From Ardenticatenaceae bacterium (GTDB lineage: Bacteria > Chloroflexota > Anaerolineae > Promineifilales > Promineifilaceae), in contig JACKBS010000010.1 in NCBI GenBank assembly GCA_020634435.1, positions 473,726 to 537,725 on the forward strand: DNA of 64,000 nt. The letters run 5' to 3'. A model generated the notes under the pieces. That model was not told the DNA's origin. It saw only the letters and a list, made by a program, of their open reading frames with translations, and ran no database searches. Position numbers and translations under genes: made by a program. Of the stretch, positions 34,961-44,068 are shown one piece after another. Within the stretch, counting starts at the first letter, position 1; each line of letters starts with the position of its first letter.

Positions 34961-36760
34961 ATGAAAGCAATTATGGTGATGTTTGATTCTCTGAATCGGC
35001 GATTTTTACCCACTTACGGCTGCGATTGGGTACAGGCGCCCAATTTTGAGCGTCTGGCGCAACGGGCCGTTACCTTCGATAACTGCTACTCCGGCAGCAT
35101 GCCCTGCATGCCCGCACGGCGTGAACTGCATACCGGCCGGTACAACTTTTTGCACCGCAGTTGGGGCCCCATCGAGCCGTTTGACGATTCCATGCCCGAA
35201 ATCCTCAAACAAAACAACGTGTACACGCACCTGATTAGCGACCACCAACATTATTGGGAAGATGGCGGGGCAACCTACCACAACCGGTACAGCAGTTGGG
35301 AAATTGTGCGCGGTCAGGAGGGGGATATCTGGAAGGGGCACGTGCCCACTGCCGAAGAGTGGCCAACCATGCAAGGCATCTTTGCCAACATGAAGCGGCA
35401 AGACAAGATCAACCGCCAATACATGCCCACCGAGGCCGAGCACATGCAAACGCAAGTCTTTGACCTGGGCATTGAGTTCATCCAGACCAATCACGAGAGA
35501 GAAAACTGGTTTTTGCAAATTGAAACCTTTGATCCGCACGAACCATTTTTTGTGCACGAGGCGTACAAAGAACGGTATCCTGATGATTACACTGGCCCCG
35601 ATTTTGACTGGCCACCCTACGGCCGTGTGAACGAATCGCCAGAAACCGTAGCCCACACCCGCAAAACCTATGCGGCCCTGGTGAGCATGTGTGATCATTC
35701 CCTGGGGCGCGTCCTGGACATGATGGACAAGTTCGACATGTGGCAAGATACGCTGCTGATCGTTTGTACCGACCACGGCTACCTCCTGGGGGAACACAAC
35801 TGGTGGGCAAAGAGTGTACAGCCTTTCTACAACGAGGTGGTGCACACGCCTTTCTTCGTTTGGGATCCGCGCAGCCATGTGGCTGGCGAGCGGCGTGATG
35901 GCCTGGTGCAGATGATTGATATTCCGCCCACCTTGCTAGACTATTTTGGCATGGAACGGCCGTCTGCCATGCAGGGTCTTTCCTTGGAAGCCACTGTAGC
36001 TACCGGTGAACCAACGCGAGAGGCCGTGCTATACGGTTCACACGGTGGCCACATCAACGTCACCGACGGCCGTTACACCTATCTGCGTGCCGCAAAAGAC
36101 GATGTGAACGATCCGCTTTACGACTACACCCTTATGCCCACGCACATGCGGTCGCTCTTTAGCCCGACCGAATTGCAGAATTTTGAGCTGGCCGAACCGT
36201 TTAGCTTCACCAAAGGCTGCCGCACGATGAAAATTCCAACCACCACCGGGCGACTCAATCCTTACCTCTACGGCACGCTCCTGTTTGATTTGCAAAACGA
36301 TCCTGAGCAGGAGCATCCCATCGTGGATGAAGCCGTCGAGCGGCGCATGATTACCCTGATGGTCGAGCTGATGCAGGCTAATGACGCCCCACCGGAACAG
36401 TACGAACGACTCAACCTGCCTGCCGATGGCATTGTAAAAGCTGAACATTTGCACCTGGCCGCGCAGCATGAACAGGCCCTACGAGCCATGAATCCTGTAA
36501 AGATTGAAGCGGGCAACGGCCGTTTTAATCTCAACACCCCCATCAAAGACCTGCTGGCTGATAAAAACGCAGCGGCCGTTTTTGAACATCATTTTCCTGG
36601 ATTTCGCGAAGACCCACAGTTAAAGCAAGCGCTGGGCATCTCGCCCTTGCAAGTTGCCAACTTTGCCCCTGGCTTCTTTACGACCGCCAGATTGGAAGCT
36701 TTGTCCCACGATTTGGCCCGTCTGGATGAGGCCGAAGCCATATCATCTCTGCCCGGCTAA
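34961..36760 (+). CDS. Type I sulfatase 3 with C-terminal extension
   Basis: A 599-residue sulfatase: AIMVMFDSLNRRFLP gives the metal Asp, CMPARRELHTG the formylglycine precursor Cys49, and CTDHGYLLGEHNWW the remaining ligands. The last 70 residues form an extra helical domain (IKDLLADKNAAAVFEHHFPG, then GISPLQVANFAPGFF), a pattern I recall from C-termini of carbohydrate-active enzymes; its role is unknown. AAAGGA precedes the ATG. Cytoplasmic by lack of a signal. Last gene of the PadR-sulfatase cluster. Confidence 0.92.
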   Translation: MKAIMVMFDSLNRRFLPTYGCDWVQAPNFERLAQRAVTFDNCYSGSMPCMPARRELHTGRYNFLHRSWGPIEPFDDSMPEILKQNNVYTHLISDHQHYWEDGGATYHNRYSSWEIVRGQEGDIWKGHVPTAEEWPTMQGIFANMKRQDKINRQYMPTEAEHMQTQVFDLGIEFIQTNHERENWFLQIETFDPHEPFFVHEAYKERYPDDYTGPDFDWPPYGRVNESPETVAHTRKTYAALVSMCDHSLGRVLDMMDKFDMWQDTLLIVCTDHGYLLGEHNWWAKSVQPFYNEVVHTPFFVWDPRSHVAGERRDGLVQMIDIPPTLLDYFGMERPSAMQGLSLEATVATGEPTREAVLYGSHGGHINVTDGRYTYLRAAKDDVNDPLYDYTLMPTHMRSLFSPTELQNFELAEPFSFTKGCRTMKIPTTTGRLNPYLYGTLLFDLQNDPEQEHPIVDEAVERRMITLMVELMQANDAPPEQYERLNLPADGIVKAEHLHLAAQHEQALRAMNPVKIEAGNGRFNLNTPIKDLLADKNAAAVFEHHFPGFREDPQLKQALGISPLQVANFAPGFFTTARLEALSHDLARLDEAEAISSLPG

Positions 36761-37416
36761 ACGACAGGCACGAGTAGGGAAACTATTGAAACCAGGGACT
36801 GAATCTAGCCTGTATTTAGCCAACAGGGCTAGTTCGAGTTGGGTCCCAGATTCTCTCATTCTGGAGTGACAAACCAAAATCCGAAAGAAGAATCCAATCC
36901 CTACCAAAGATTTTTATTTTGCCAGGTAGATGACTAAATGCCTTTTTTGCCACCAAATGTTCTCAAGTAGCTTATGCTCCAAGCGAAGTTGTCTCCGTCG
37001 CTTTGCTATTTACTCTCAAGGGGCATGGCAATCGGACCTTCTATCGCTGACTGAAAACAACTGACGGCATTTCTTTCCCCGTTTGCCTTATTGGATCCAC
37101 CCGTTTCTTTTGTCTAACAGTTATCGTCACTAAACGGGAAGCTTTATGATCAACCCCAGCTTGATTCGCGTTATTGATATGCTGGTTCACCCTCGCCGCG
37201 AAGGGTACAGTTCTAAATAGATTGGCAAAAAGGCTTCTCTATCCAGCGCTGGACCCTCGACGCGAAGTTGTGTTTGTTGCTGATTTATCTCGGCTCGATT
37301 ATTGCTTAAGATGTGGACACGACCAACGTTTACGACTGCCGCGCCTTCCCCAATCTGACCTGGATTCATCACCACACGCCGCGCCAAACTAAGCGTTGGC
37401 TCAAGCAGTTGTCTCG
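36761..37416. other. Intergenic region without a supported gene
   Basis: About 650 bases between the sulfatases and a small minus-strand gene. Open frames here are short and show no family motif or ribosome binding site. A 15-base stretch ACCCTCG(C/A)CGCGAAG occurs twice (37188 and 37253). It may contain decayed coding sequence, but I cannot identify any. Confidence 0.5.
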
Positions 37417-37644
37417 TTAATCGGCCGACTGCACCGTGCCCATTTCATCCAGCTGGATCAGTTCATCCCCGTCTGGCTTGTGTAAGGTGAGCCGCCACGT
37501 CTTCAGCTCAAAGCGAAATTCCTGCATGGACTCTTCCGGCGTGTCGGCATTATAAACAAGATGGCCCCATACGGCCGTTCCATCCCGCCCCCGCAAGCGT
37601 AAACTGGCATCATTCCAGCGACAATAATAAACAAGTGCTTTCAC
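37417..37644 (-). CDS. Small hypothetical protein
   Basis: A 75-residue soluble protein starting at a GTG preceded by AGAGGTAA: VKALVYYCRWNDASLRLRGR, then a beta-rich stretch (TAVWGHLVY, FRFELKTWRLTLHKPDGDEL). The longer frame to 37680 lacks a ribosome binding site. I do not recognise the family. It lies about 100 bp downstream of the ABC exporter on the same strand. Confidence 0.55.
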   Translation of the reverse strand: MKALVYYCRWNDASLRLRGRDGTAVWGHLVYNADTPEESMQEFRFELKTWRLTLHKPDGDELIQLDEMGTVQSAD

Positions 37645-37745
37645 GAAGTTACCTCTAAAATTAGGAACACAGAGCGGCACAGAGGAGACACAGAGTTACG
37701 CAAAGAAAGAAAAATCTATGTCATCTGTGAAATCTGTAGATTTAT

Positions 37746-39509
37746 CTATTCCTCAATCGCTTCATATTGTTCAAAGATACGTCGGTAGGCCAGCGATGAG
37801 GCCATCAGCTCGTCGTGGGTGCCCACAGCCTCCATGCGCCCCTTGCGCATCACCACCACCTTGTCGGCCCAGCGAATCTGCGACAGGCGATGGGTGATCA
37901 GAATCGTGGTCTGGTTGGCCGCAGCCCGCACAATCGCCTGCTGAATCTGGTCCTCGGTTGCGCTGTCTACCGCGCTGGTAGAATCATCCAGGATCAGAAT
38001 GTGTGGCCGGGTTAGGAATGCCCGCGCCAGGGCCAACCGCTGGCGCTGCCCACCAGACAGCGTTACGCCACGTTCGCCAATGACCGTGTCGTAGCCATCT
38101 TTGAAGTGCAAAATAAAGTCATGCGCCTGCGCGGCTTTGGCCGCTTCTTCAATCATCTCTCGGGTAGCACCAGGACAACCAAAGGCGATGTTTTCACCAA
38201 TTGTGCGCGAAAACAAGAAGATGTCCTGCTCGATGATGGAGATTTGCCGCCGCAGCGCCGCAAGATTCCATTCGCGCACATCCACACCGTCTACCAGCAG
38301 ACGGCCGTTTGTCACATCGTACGTCCGGTTAATCAGCTTGGCCAGCGTGCTCTTGCCCGAACCGGTCTGGCCCACAATCGCCACCGTTTGCCCTGGCTCA
38401 ATGGCAAAATCAATATCTTGCAGCACATTCGATTCGCCTACGTAGCCAAACGAAACATTTTCAAAGCGCACCGCACCCTTAATCTCGGCCTGATGCCCCG
38501 CCGAATTTTCATCCAGCAGCGTTTCCGCATTCATCAACTCCAAAATGCGCCGCGCCCCGGCCAACCCCAGCGACACACGCGAGTACGCCAGCAGCGAGAT
38601 AAACGTCGGAAAGCCAAACAGCGCCAGCAGTCCCATAAAGCCAATCACATCACCCACATCAATCTGGCCCAGGCGGAACAGGTACAGCGCATGCATAAAG
38701 CCCAATCCCTGAGTAATGCCCAGCATCAACAGCGGCAAAAAGCGCGCCTCGATGCGCCCCTGCTCCACGGCTGCATCCCGATACCCGCTGGCATTTTCGT
38801 TAAACAGGCCAATTTCCTGGGTTTCCTGGGCCGTGCTCTTTACAAGTTCAATTCCGTCAATGGCTTCCGCGAGACGGCCGTTCATACTGCCAAACGATCG
38901 CCGCACCCGATCCGCCACGCTTTGCAACACCTTCAGGTAGCGCACCACCGCAAAAATATAGGTCACCACAAAAAAAAGCGGCGCCGCAATCAGCTGCGGA
39001 TGGTACGTCGGAGCAATCAACAGCGGCATGATCATGAAGTTTGCCGAACCAGCCACCAGGTTCACCCCCGGATTCATCATCAAATTAACTTCATGCACGT
39101 CGTTGGTCGCTCGGGCCATCGTGTCGCCCACGGGCTGGAAGTCGTGGAATGCGGTGCTTTTGCCCAGCAAACTGACGTACAACTCCTCCCGCATATCGCG
39201 CTCCAAACGCTCGCCCATCACCGCGCTGGAGAAATTACGCCCCAGTTGCAGCACAGCTCGCACCGTCTGGCTGGCAATCACTCCCAGAGCAACCAGCCCA
39301 ATTTTGTTCAGGTCTGGCGGCGAAGCCAGGGCCGCATCAAAGGCAATGCCAATCAGCACGGGCACTACGGCTGCCAACGCCGCGTTGCCAAAGGCACCAA
39401 TCAACATTCCGGCTATAAGCAATTTATGATGAGATAAGTGAGAAAAAACCCAGCGAGCGGTGGTACTTTGGTCTGTATGCTGTGATCTATTAACGTCAAA
39501 TTCACTCAA
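37746..39509 (-). CDS. ABC exporter, fused permease-ATPase (MsbA/LmrA type)
   Basis: A 587-residue half-transporter that should work as a dimer. Six membrane helices occupy about residues 30-320; the ATPase domain has Walker A GQTGSGKST, Q-loop ISIIEQDIFLFSRT, signature LSGGQRQRLALARAF, Walker B ILILDDSTSAVD and H-loop ITHRLSQ. The residue after Walker B is Asp rather than the usual catalytic Glu, as in some heterodimeric exporters with a degenerate site, although no partner gene is adjacent. The start codon appears to be TTG (no ATG is nearby). The substrate is unknown; lipids or drugs are typical. Confidence 0.92.
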   Translation of the reverse strand: MSEFDVNRSQHTDQSTTARWVFSHLSHHKLLIAGMLIGAFGNAALAAVVPVLIGIAFDAALASPPDLNKIGLVALGVIASQTVRAVLQLGRNFSSAVMGERLERDMREELYVSLLGKSTAFHDFQPVGDTMARATNDVHEVNLMMNPGVNLVAGSANFMIMPLLIAPTYHPQLIAAPLFFVVTYIFAVVRYLKVLQSVADRVRRSFGSMNGRLAEAIDGIELVKSTAQETQEIGLFNENASGYRDAAVEQGRIEARFLPLLMLGITQGLGFMHALYLFRLGQIDVGDVIGFMGLLALFGFPTFISLLAYSRVSLGLAGARRILELMNAETLLDENSAGHQAEIKGAVRFENVSFGYVGESNVLQDIDFAIEPGQTVAIVGQTGSGKSTLAKLINRTYDVTNGRLLVDGVDVREWNLAALRRQISIIEQDIFLFSRTIGENIAFGCPGATREMIEEAAKAAQAHDFILHFKDGYDTVIGERGVTLSGGQRQRLALARAFLTRPHILILDDSTSAVDSATEDQIQQAIVRAAANQTTILITHRLSQIRWADKVVVMRKGRMEAVGTHDELMASSLAYRRIFEQYEAIEE

Positions 39510-39765
39510 AATTCGATCTCTTTGTTTTAGGATGACACCATCTTAGTTCTTTACATTGTTGTCGGTCATTCTTTCACTTTTGCCACACCTAGACAACAGA
39601 GCTTGTTCATATACTGGTAGTTCTATGAGCATTCAAAATAGTTTAAGCAATGATATTCGTTGGACGCAGCCATTGGCTCCCGTTACAACCAAAACCCATT
39701 ATCGCACAGCGCAAACGTTTAAGCATACAGAACGTTTTTACGGCCCGTGGGAGGGCTCAATTAAG

Positions 39766-40359
39766 ATGAAGCGCGTACTCATCATCGGCTCAAGCGGCTC
39801 AGGCAAATCAACGCTCGCGCGCCAATTGGGAGCAAAACTAGAACTACCCGTCGTCCATCTGGATCGCCATTACTGGCATCCTGGCTGGGTCGGCACGCCC
39901 CACGCTGAATGGCAGCGCACCGTGGCTCGCCTGGTGCAGCGTGACGAATGGATTATCGACGGCAATTACCGCAGCACGTTGGAAATGCGTTTAGAAGCGG
40001 CCGATTCCGTTGTGTTTTTGGATCTGCCTCCCTGGATTTGTGCTTTACGCGCTATCAAACGGCGGATTCAATACCATAACCGCCCCCGCCCGGACATCGC
40101 CGATGGCTGCAAAGAACCCTTGCTAGACCCCCAGCTCATCCAATTCATCCGCCACGTGTTGAGCTATCCCGATCGCGCCAAACCGTATGTGATGAACCAA
40201 CTCACGGCCATCGCCAGTGACAAGCATGTGGTTCTGCTGCAATCCACCAAGGACGTCAACAATTTCCTCAGTGCCCCTCAGGACTATCCCTCGCTGAACC
40301 TGGTGCGCAGCCGCCAACTCACCACTAAGCCACAAATGGCTCATCTGCCCCTGGACTAA
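39766..40359 (+). CDS. P-loop NTPase, FlaR/adenylate-kinase-like
   Basis: A 197-residue nucleotide kinase-like protein: Walker A IIGSSGSGKSTLARQLG at residues 7-22, LPVVHLDRHYWHPGW, then EWIIDGNYRSTLEMRLEAAD and a lid-like IKRRIQYHNRPRPDIADGC. The pattern is that of the family annotated as DNA topology modulation protein FlaR, which resembles adenylate/shikimate kinases; the true substrate is unknown. The ATG at 39766 has GGGAGG upstream. Its 3' end overlaps the convergent thpR gene by 4 bases. Confidence 0.85.
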   Translation: MKRVLIIGSSGSGKSTLARQLGAKLELPVVHLDRHYWHPGWVGTPHAEWQRTVARLVQRDEWIIDGNYRSTLEMRLEAADSVVFLDLPPWICALRAIKRRIQYHNRPRPDIADGCKEPLLDPQLIQFIRHVLSYPDRAKPYVMNQLTAIASDKHVVLLQSTKDVNNFLSAPQDYPSLNLVRSRQLTTKPQMAHLPLD

Positions 40360-40928
40360 CCCCTCCGCCCCAAATTAGCCACATGGCGCACAGTGTAAAC
40401 CGGACCAGACGGCCGTAATTCACTCTGCACCAACTGAACGGCCGTAACTGTCACAGCCAAATTGGCCAACCCAACCGACCAATCCAACGCCTGCGCCCCG
40501 CTGGCATCCTTCACCCGACCAAGAGTGATGTGGGGGCTAAACGGCCGTTCCTCCCTGACCCAACCCAAACTCACCACGCGATCTTCCAGTTCAGCCTGCA
40601 TTGCCTGCAAGACGGCCACATCACCTGCCAAGCCGGCCCACACGACCCGCGGCCGTTTGCGGTTGGGGAAAGCACCCAAGCCATTTAGCCGCAGCTGAAA
40701 GGGGGAATGTTGCGCCGCAATCTCGTTGAGAGAATCTTGTAAGGAGGGCAATTGGGTAACGGCCGTATCCCCTAAAAAGCGCAGCGTCAGGTGCATTTGC
40801 GCTCGATTCACCCAACGCACCGCTCGATCTGGCACATTTTTTGACAGGCAAACGGCCGTTTCTGTCAACAAATTCTTCACCGCTTCCGGCAGTTCAATTG
40901 CAATAAACAGTCGAATTTTTTGGTTCAT
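40356..40928 (-). CDS. thpR: RNA 2',3'-cyclic phosphodiesterase
   Basis: A 190-residue 2H phosphoesterase (LigT/ThpR family) with two HxTx motifs, HLTLRFLG (about residues 46-53) and HITLGRV (about 132-138), and the family start IRLFIAIELPEAV. It opens 2',3'-cyclic phosphates at RNA ends and can ligate tRNA halves in vitro. Two ACGGCCGT palindromes lie within the gene. A TAAAAT box ends 6 bases before the ATG and no ribosome binding site is seen, so the mRNA may be leaderless. Confidence 0.93.
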   Translation of the reverse strand: MNQKIRLFIAIELPEAVKNLLTETAVCLSKNVPDRAVRWVNRAQMHLTLRFLGDTAVTQLPSLQDSLNEIAAQHSPFQLRLNGLGAFPNRKRPRVVWAGLAGDVAVLQAMQAELEDRVVSLGWVREERPFSPHITLGRVKDASGAQALDWSVGLANLAVTVTAVQLVQSELRPSGPVYTVRHVANLGRRG

Positions 40929-40951
40929 AAACCCATTTTACCCCGCCACCA

Positions 40952-40984
40952 AGGTGCGACGCACTTTTGAAGTGCGTCGCACCT
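40952..40984. repeat. REP-like palindrome, intergenic copy
   Basis: AGGTGCGACGCACTT pairs perfectly with AAGTGCGTCGCACCT around TTG. It shares the core GTGCGACGCAC with the palindrome inside lysA (1713-1753). Confidence 0.85.
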
Positions 40985-41146
40985 CATTTCGCAAAATGTG
41001 ACACGCTGGCAACTTTCGTGTCCAATAGACACACGGCCGTTGCAACGTTTGCGCACTGCTTGCGTAAACAGGACGACTTGGCACGTGCGGTGAAGATTAG
41101 CTTCACCTGGGTGAAAACAAGTTTCACCTTTTGGATTTTGTAGCGA

Positions 41147-42439
41147 ATGAATTGGACCACGGAACAAATATTGGGTCTGGCACCTGATCAATTTACTCTC
41201 CGCGCCGGGCGCAGCGCCGCCACACTAGAAAGCTGGCCCGCGCTGCACCACGACGGCCGTATCCTCTGGGGCACCTTCGCCAGCAGCAGCAAACGAACCG
41301 AAGAAACGGCCGTTCACCAACCCACCCGCAGCTTCACCTGCACCTGCAACAGCCGTAAAGCACCCTGCCGCCACACGATGGCCCTCTTGCTGCTGTGGCA
41401 AGAAAATCAGTCTGCTTTCACGCCTGGTGCCGCGCCAAATAGACTCACCCTGTGGGCTAAACGACAGACCCTACGCAGCCAGCGGCCCGCCAGCAACAGC
41501 CACGCCCAAGAAACCCAAATGACCCAACTGCAAACCGGCCTGGACGAATTGGAGCTGTGGCTCACGGACACGGTGCGCCACGGCCTGGCTCGCCTGCCAG
41601 ACCGGCCCAAAAGCTACTGGCAAACCATGGCTGATCGGCTGGTGGACGCCCAGGCACCCACCCTGGCACAAGAGCTGCGCCGCCTGGCCGCCGTCCCTAC
41701 TTCCCAGGCCAACTGGCCCGATGAGTACCTCCAGCGCCTGGGCCGACTGTACCTCATCGTGCAGGGATTTCGCCATTTTGATCAGCTCGCAGCCCCCATC
41801 CAGGCCGATTTGCAAACGGCCGTTGGCTGGCTCCCCTCATTGCACACAGACTCAACTATCGTCAACGACCACTGGCTGGTGCTGGGCCGCGAACAAGAAC
41901 AGATGGGCCACGTCACGCACCATTTCACCTGGCTCTGGGGGCAAGAGAGTCAGCGTCCGGCCCAGCTCATCGAACTGGGTACGGTGTCCCGACCCGAAGG
42001 GCGCAACCTGCCCACCGGCACCGTCTGGCAAGGAGCGCTGCGCTTTTTGCCCGGTAGCTGGCCCCTCCTTGCCCAAGAGGTCGATGGATTGATAGCGCAT
42101 GAAACGGCCGTTTCCCCTCAAGGATTTGCAACCATTCGTGAGGCAACCGAGGCGCACAGCCAGGCCCTGGCTTGCAATCCCTGGCTGTCCACTTTTCCCA
42201 TGCTGCTGCACAACGTCCTCCCCCACCGCGATGACGACAACTGGCGGCTCATGGATGCCTCTGGCACATACCTGCCATTGCCCGACAAATTTGGCCACGG
42301 TTGGCACCTGGCGGCCATGGCCGGGGGCACGCCATCCCTGACCCTGTTTGGGGTGTGGCACGGCCGTATTTTTCACCCGCTCAGCGTTTGGCACCAGAAC
42401 CGTTGGCTGGATCTGCACATCTGGCGAGGCCTGCGATGA
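41147..42439 (+). CDS. SWIM zinc-finger protein
   Basis: A 430-residue protein with an N-terminal SWIM zinc finger, CTCNSRKAPCRH (CxCxnCxH, about residues 64-76), preceded by the usual GRILWGTFASSSK strand and followed by a long mostly helical region. SWIM fingers bind nucleic acid or protein. It is the first gene of a five-gene operon with a MoxR ATPase and a VWA protein, as in the yehL-yehQ region of E. coli, where YehQ carries SWIM. The ATG has no clear ribosome binding site. Its last four bases overlap the next gene (ATGA). Confidence 0.88.
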   Translation: MNWTTEQILGLAPDQFTLRAGRSAATLESWPALHHDGRILWGTFASSSKRTEETAVHQPTRSFTCTCNSRKAPCRHTMALLLLWQENQSAFTPGAAPNRLTLWAKRQTLRSQRPASNSHAQETQMTQLQTGLDELELWLTDTVRHGLARLPDRPKSYWQTMADRLVDAQAPTLAQELRRLAAVPTSQANWPDEYLQRLGRLYLIVQGFRHFDQLAAPIQADLQTAVGWLPSLHTDSTIVNDHWLVLGREQEQMGHVTHHFTWLWGQESQRPAQLIELGTVSRPEGRNLPTGTVWQGALRFLPGSWPLLAQEVDGLIAHETAVSPQGFATIREATEAHSQALACNPWLSTFPMLLHNVLPHRDDDNWRLMDASGTYLPLPDKFGHGWHLAAMAGGTPSLTLFGVWHGRIFHPLSVWHQNRWLDLHIWRGLR

Positions 42440-43974
42440 CCCGAACCAACCATACCTGGCCAGAAATGGTCACAACCGCACTTCTTGGCACCCAACACGC
42501 CGCGCTGCCCACACCAAAGGGCCATACGGCCGTTGACCAACTCATCGCCCAAATGCCTCAGCAGGATGCAGCCGCCGCGCTGCTTGCAGCGGCGGGCACC
42601 GTTGCCCTGCACCAGCAAACCGGCTGGGTTCCATCCCAAGCCTCACCGCCAACACCCGTGTCGCAGCCACCCGACCAGCCCGTTCTGCCAGCAGGGATTA
42701 GCCGCCAGTTGGAGCCGCTGCTGGACACGTCCCACACCAGCCTCTTGCCAGAAATGCTGGATGCTCTGGCCCAAACAGGGTATCGTGTGCCAGAATTTTT
42801 GCTGCCAAACTTACTTGAAAAAGGGGTCAAAGCGGCCACAATACGGCCGTCTCTGCTGCAAATTCTTGGTGAGCGGGGTCGCTGGCTGGCCAGTCAAAAT
42901 CCGGCCTGGCGCTATGCTGCCCCGGAGCTGGACACCTGGGTTGGCTTGCTGGCGGAATGGAAAACGGCCGTTGCCGGTCAGCGTCTGGCCTTGCTGCGCC
43001 AGCTGCGCCAAACCGAACCGGAACGCGGTCGCACCCTGCTAGAGCACACCTGGAAAAGCGAAACAGACCAGAGCCGCCACCATCTGATCAAAATTCTGGA
43101 AGTCAACCTGAGCCAGGCCGATGAGCCATTTCTGGAGGCGGCCCTGGACGACCGCACCCACTACGTTCGCCAAACGGCCGCCGATGTGCTGGCCTGCCTG
43201 CCCACCTCGCGGCTATCCAGACGCATGACCGAGCACGCGGCCAACCTGCTCCGCTGGACGCCGGGTGGCAAATACGTCATCACGGTCACCTTCCCAGATG
43301 TGTATACACCGGCCATGAAGCGTGATGGCCTGTTCACCGCCTCCGATGGGGATCTATCTAAAACACGCGCCCGGCAGCTAACCCAAATTGTAGGCCGCAT
43401 GCCGCTGGACTTCTGGACAGAGCAGTGGCAGCAAACACCGCAAACCATTGCGGAAGCTGTGCTGCAAAGCGCCTGGCCGCGCACGCTGACCAATGGATTC
43501 GCTACCGCTGCGGCACGCCAAAAAGACGTCATCTGGGCCGAGGCGCTCATCACCGCCAATGGATTTGGAACGGCCGTTGCTCGTCTCGTCTCCATTTTGC
43601 CCACCGAAACCTGCTTCAGACTCATGCAGCAAGCGGCCCAAAAATCGACGGGACTACAGCGAACCGATCCGCTGTTTATTGTTTTGCAGCACTGGCAGCT
43701 GCCCTGGACCGCGCCGATGGGCCAGTTCTGGCTGGAACGATTTGCCGATCATCTTAACCAGCACAAAGACGACAAGCCAGAGCCCACGCTCAAGACGCTA
43801 TTAACACGATTTGCCCAGCGCTGCGACCCGACGTTGGCGGATACGGCCGTTACCCAACTCACCATCCCCGATCTCAATCCCGCCTGGCAAAAAATCGTCA
43901 ACCTACTCTGCGAAACCATCCTGCTCCGCCGCAACCTTTTAGCAGAAATACACCGCTTGAATGTTGACCATTGA
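42436..43974 (+). CDS. DUF5691-type protein
   Basis: A 512-residue soluble protein that starts TWPEMVTTALLGTQHAALP, the opening typical of DUF5691, and contains helical HEAT-like repeats in the middle (LDDRTHYVRQTAADVLACLP). The ATG overlaps the SWIM gene stop in an ATGA junction; the longer frame from 42301 is a shadow. There are no catalytic motifs. In this operon it probably acts as a scaffold or substrate-binding partner of the MoxR-VWA pair. The function is unknown. Confidence 0.8.
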   Translation: MTRTNHTWPEMVTTALLGTQHAALPTPKGHTAVDQLIAQMPQQDAAAALLAAAGTVALHQQTGWVPSQASPPTPVSQPPDQPVLPAGISRQLEPLLDTSHTSLLPEMLDALAQTGYRVPEFLLPNLLEKGVKAATIRPSLLQILGERGRWLASQNPAWRYAAPELDTWVGLLAEWKTAVAGQRLALLRQLRQTEPERGRTLLEHTWKSETDQSRHHLIKILEVNLSQADEPFLEAALDDRTHYVRQTAADVLACLPTSRLSRRMTEHAANLLRWTPGGKYVITVTFPDVYTPAMKRDGLFTASDGDLSKTRARQLTQIVGRMPLDFWTEQWQQTPQTIAEAVLQSAWPRTLTNGFATAAARQKDVIWAEALITANGFGTAVARLVSILPTETCFRLMQQAAQKSTGLQRTDPLFIVLQHWQLPWTAPMGQFWLERFADHLNQHKDDKPEPTLKTLLTRFAQRCDPTLADTAVTQLTIPDLNPAWQKIVNLLCETILLRRNLLAEIHRLNVDH

Positions 43975-43982
43975 ACTTATTA

Positions 43983-44049
43983 ACCGCGGAGAACGCGGAG
44001 AACGCCGAGTTTTTTCTTTTTTCTCTGCGCTCTCCGCGCCCTCTGCGGT
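43983..44049. repeat. GCGGAGAACGC hairpin repeat
   Basis: ACCGCGGAGAACGCGGAGAA and the CTCCGCGCCCTCTGCGGT end form a long imperfect hairpin with a T-rich loop, between the DUF5691 and MoxR genes. It is similar in architecture to the repeats at 7505 and 10891. Confidence 0.65.
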
Positions 44050-44068
44050 GAAAATTTAGGAGAACATT

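Noticed and set aside
37187..37387. 66-codon minus-strand frame between the sulfatases and the ABC exporter
   Set aside because: No recognisable motif, no ribosome binding site and unclear codon use; kept only as unassigned intergenic sequence.
38106..39437. A 443-codon plus-strand open frame opposite the ABC exporter
   Set aside because: It is fully antisense to a gene with all ABC motifs, its translation is rich in His, Gln and Arg without any domain, and it has no ribosome binding site. It is a GC-driven shadow.
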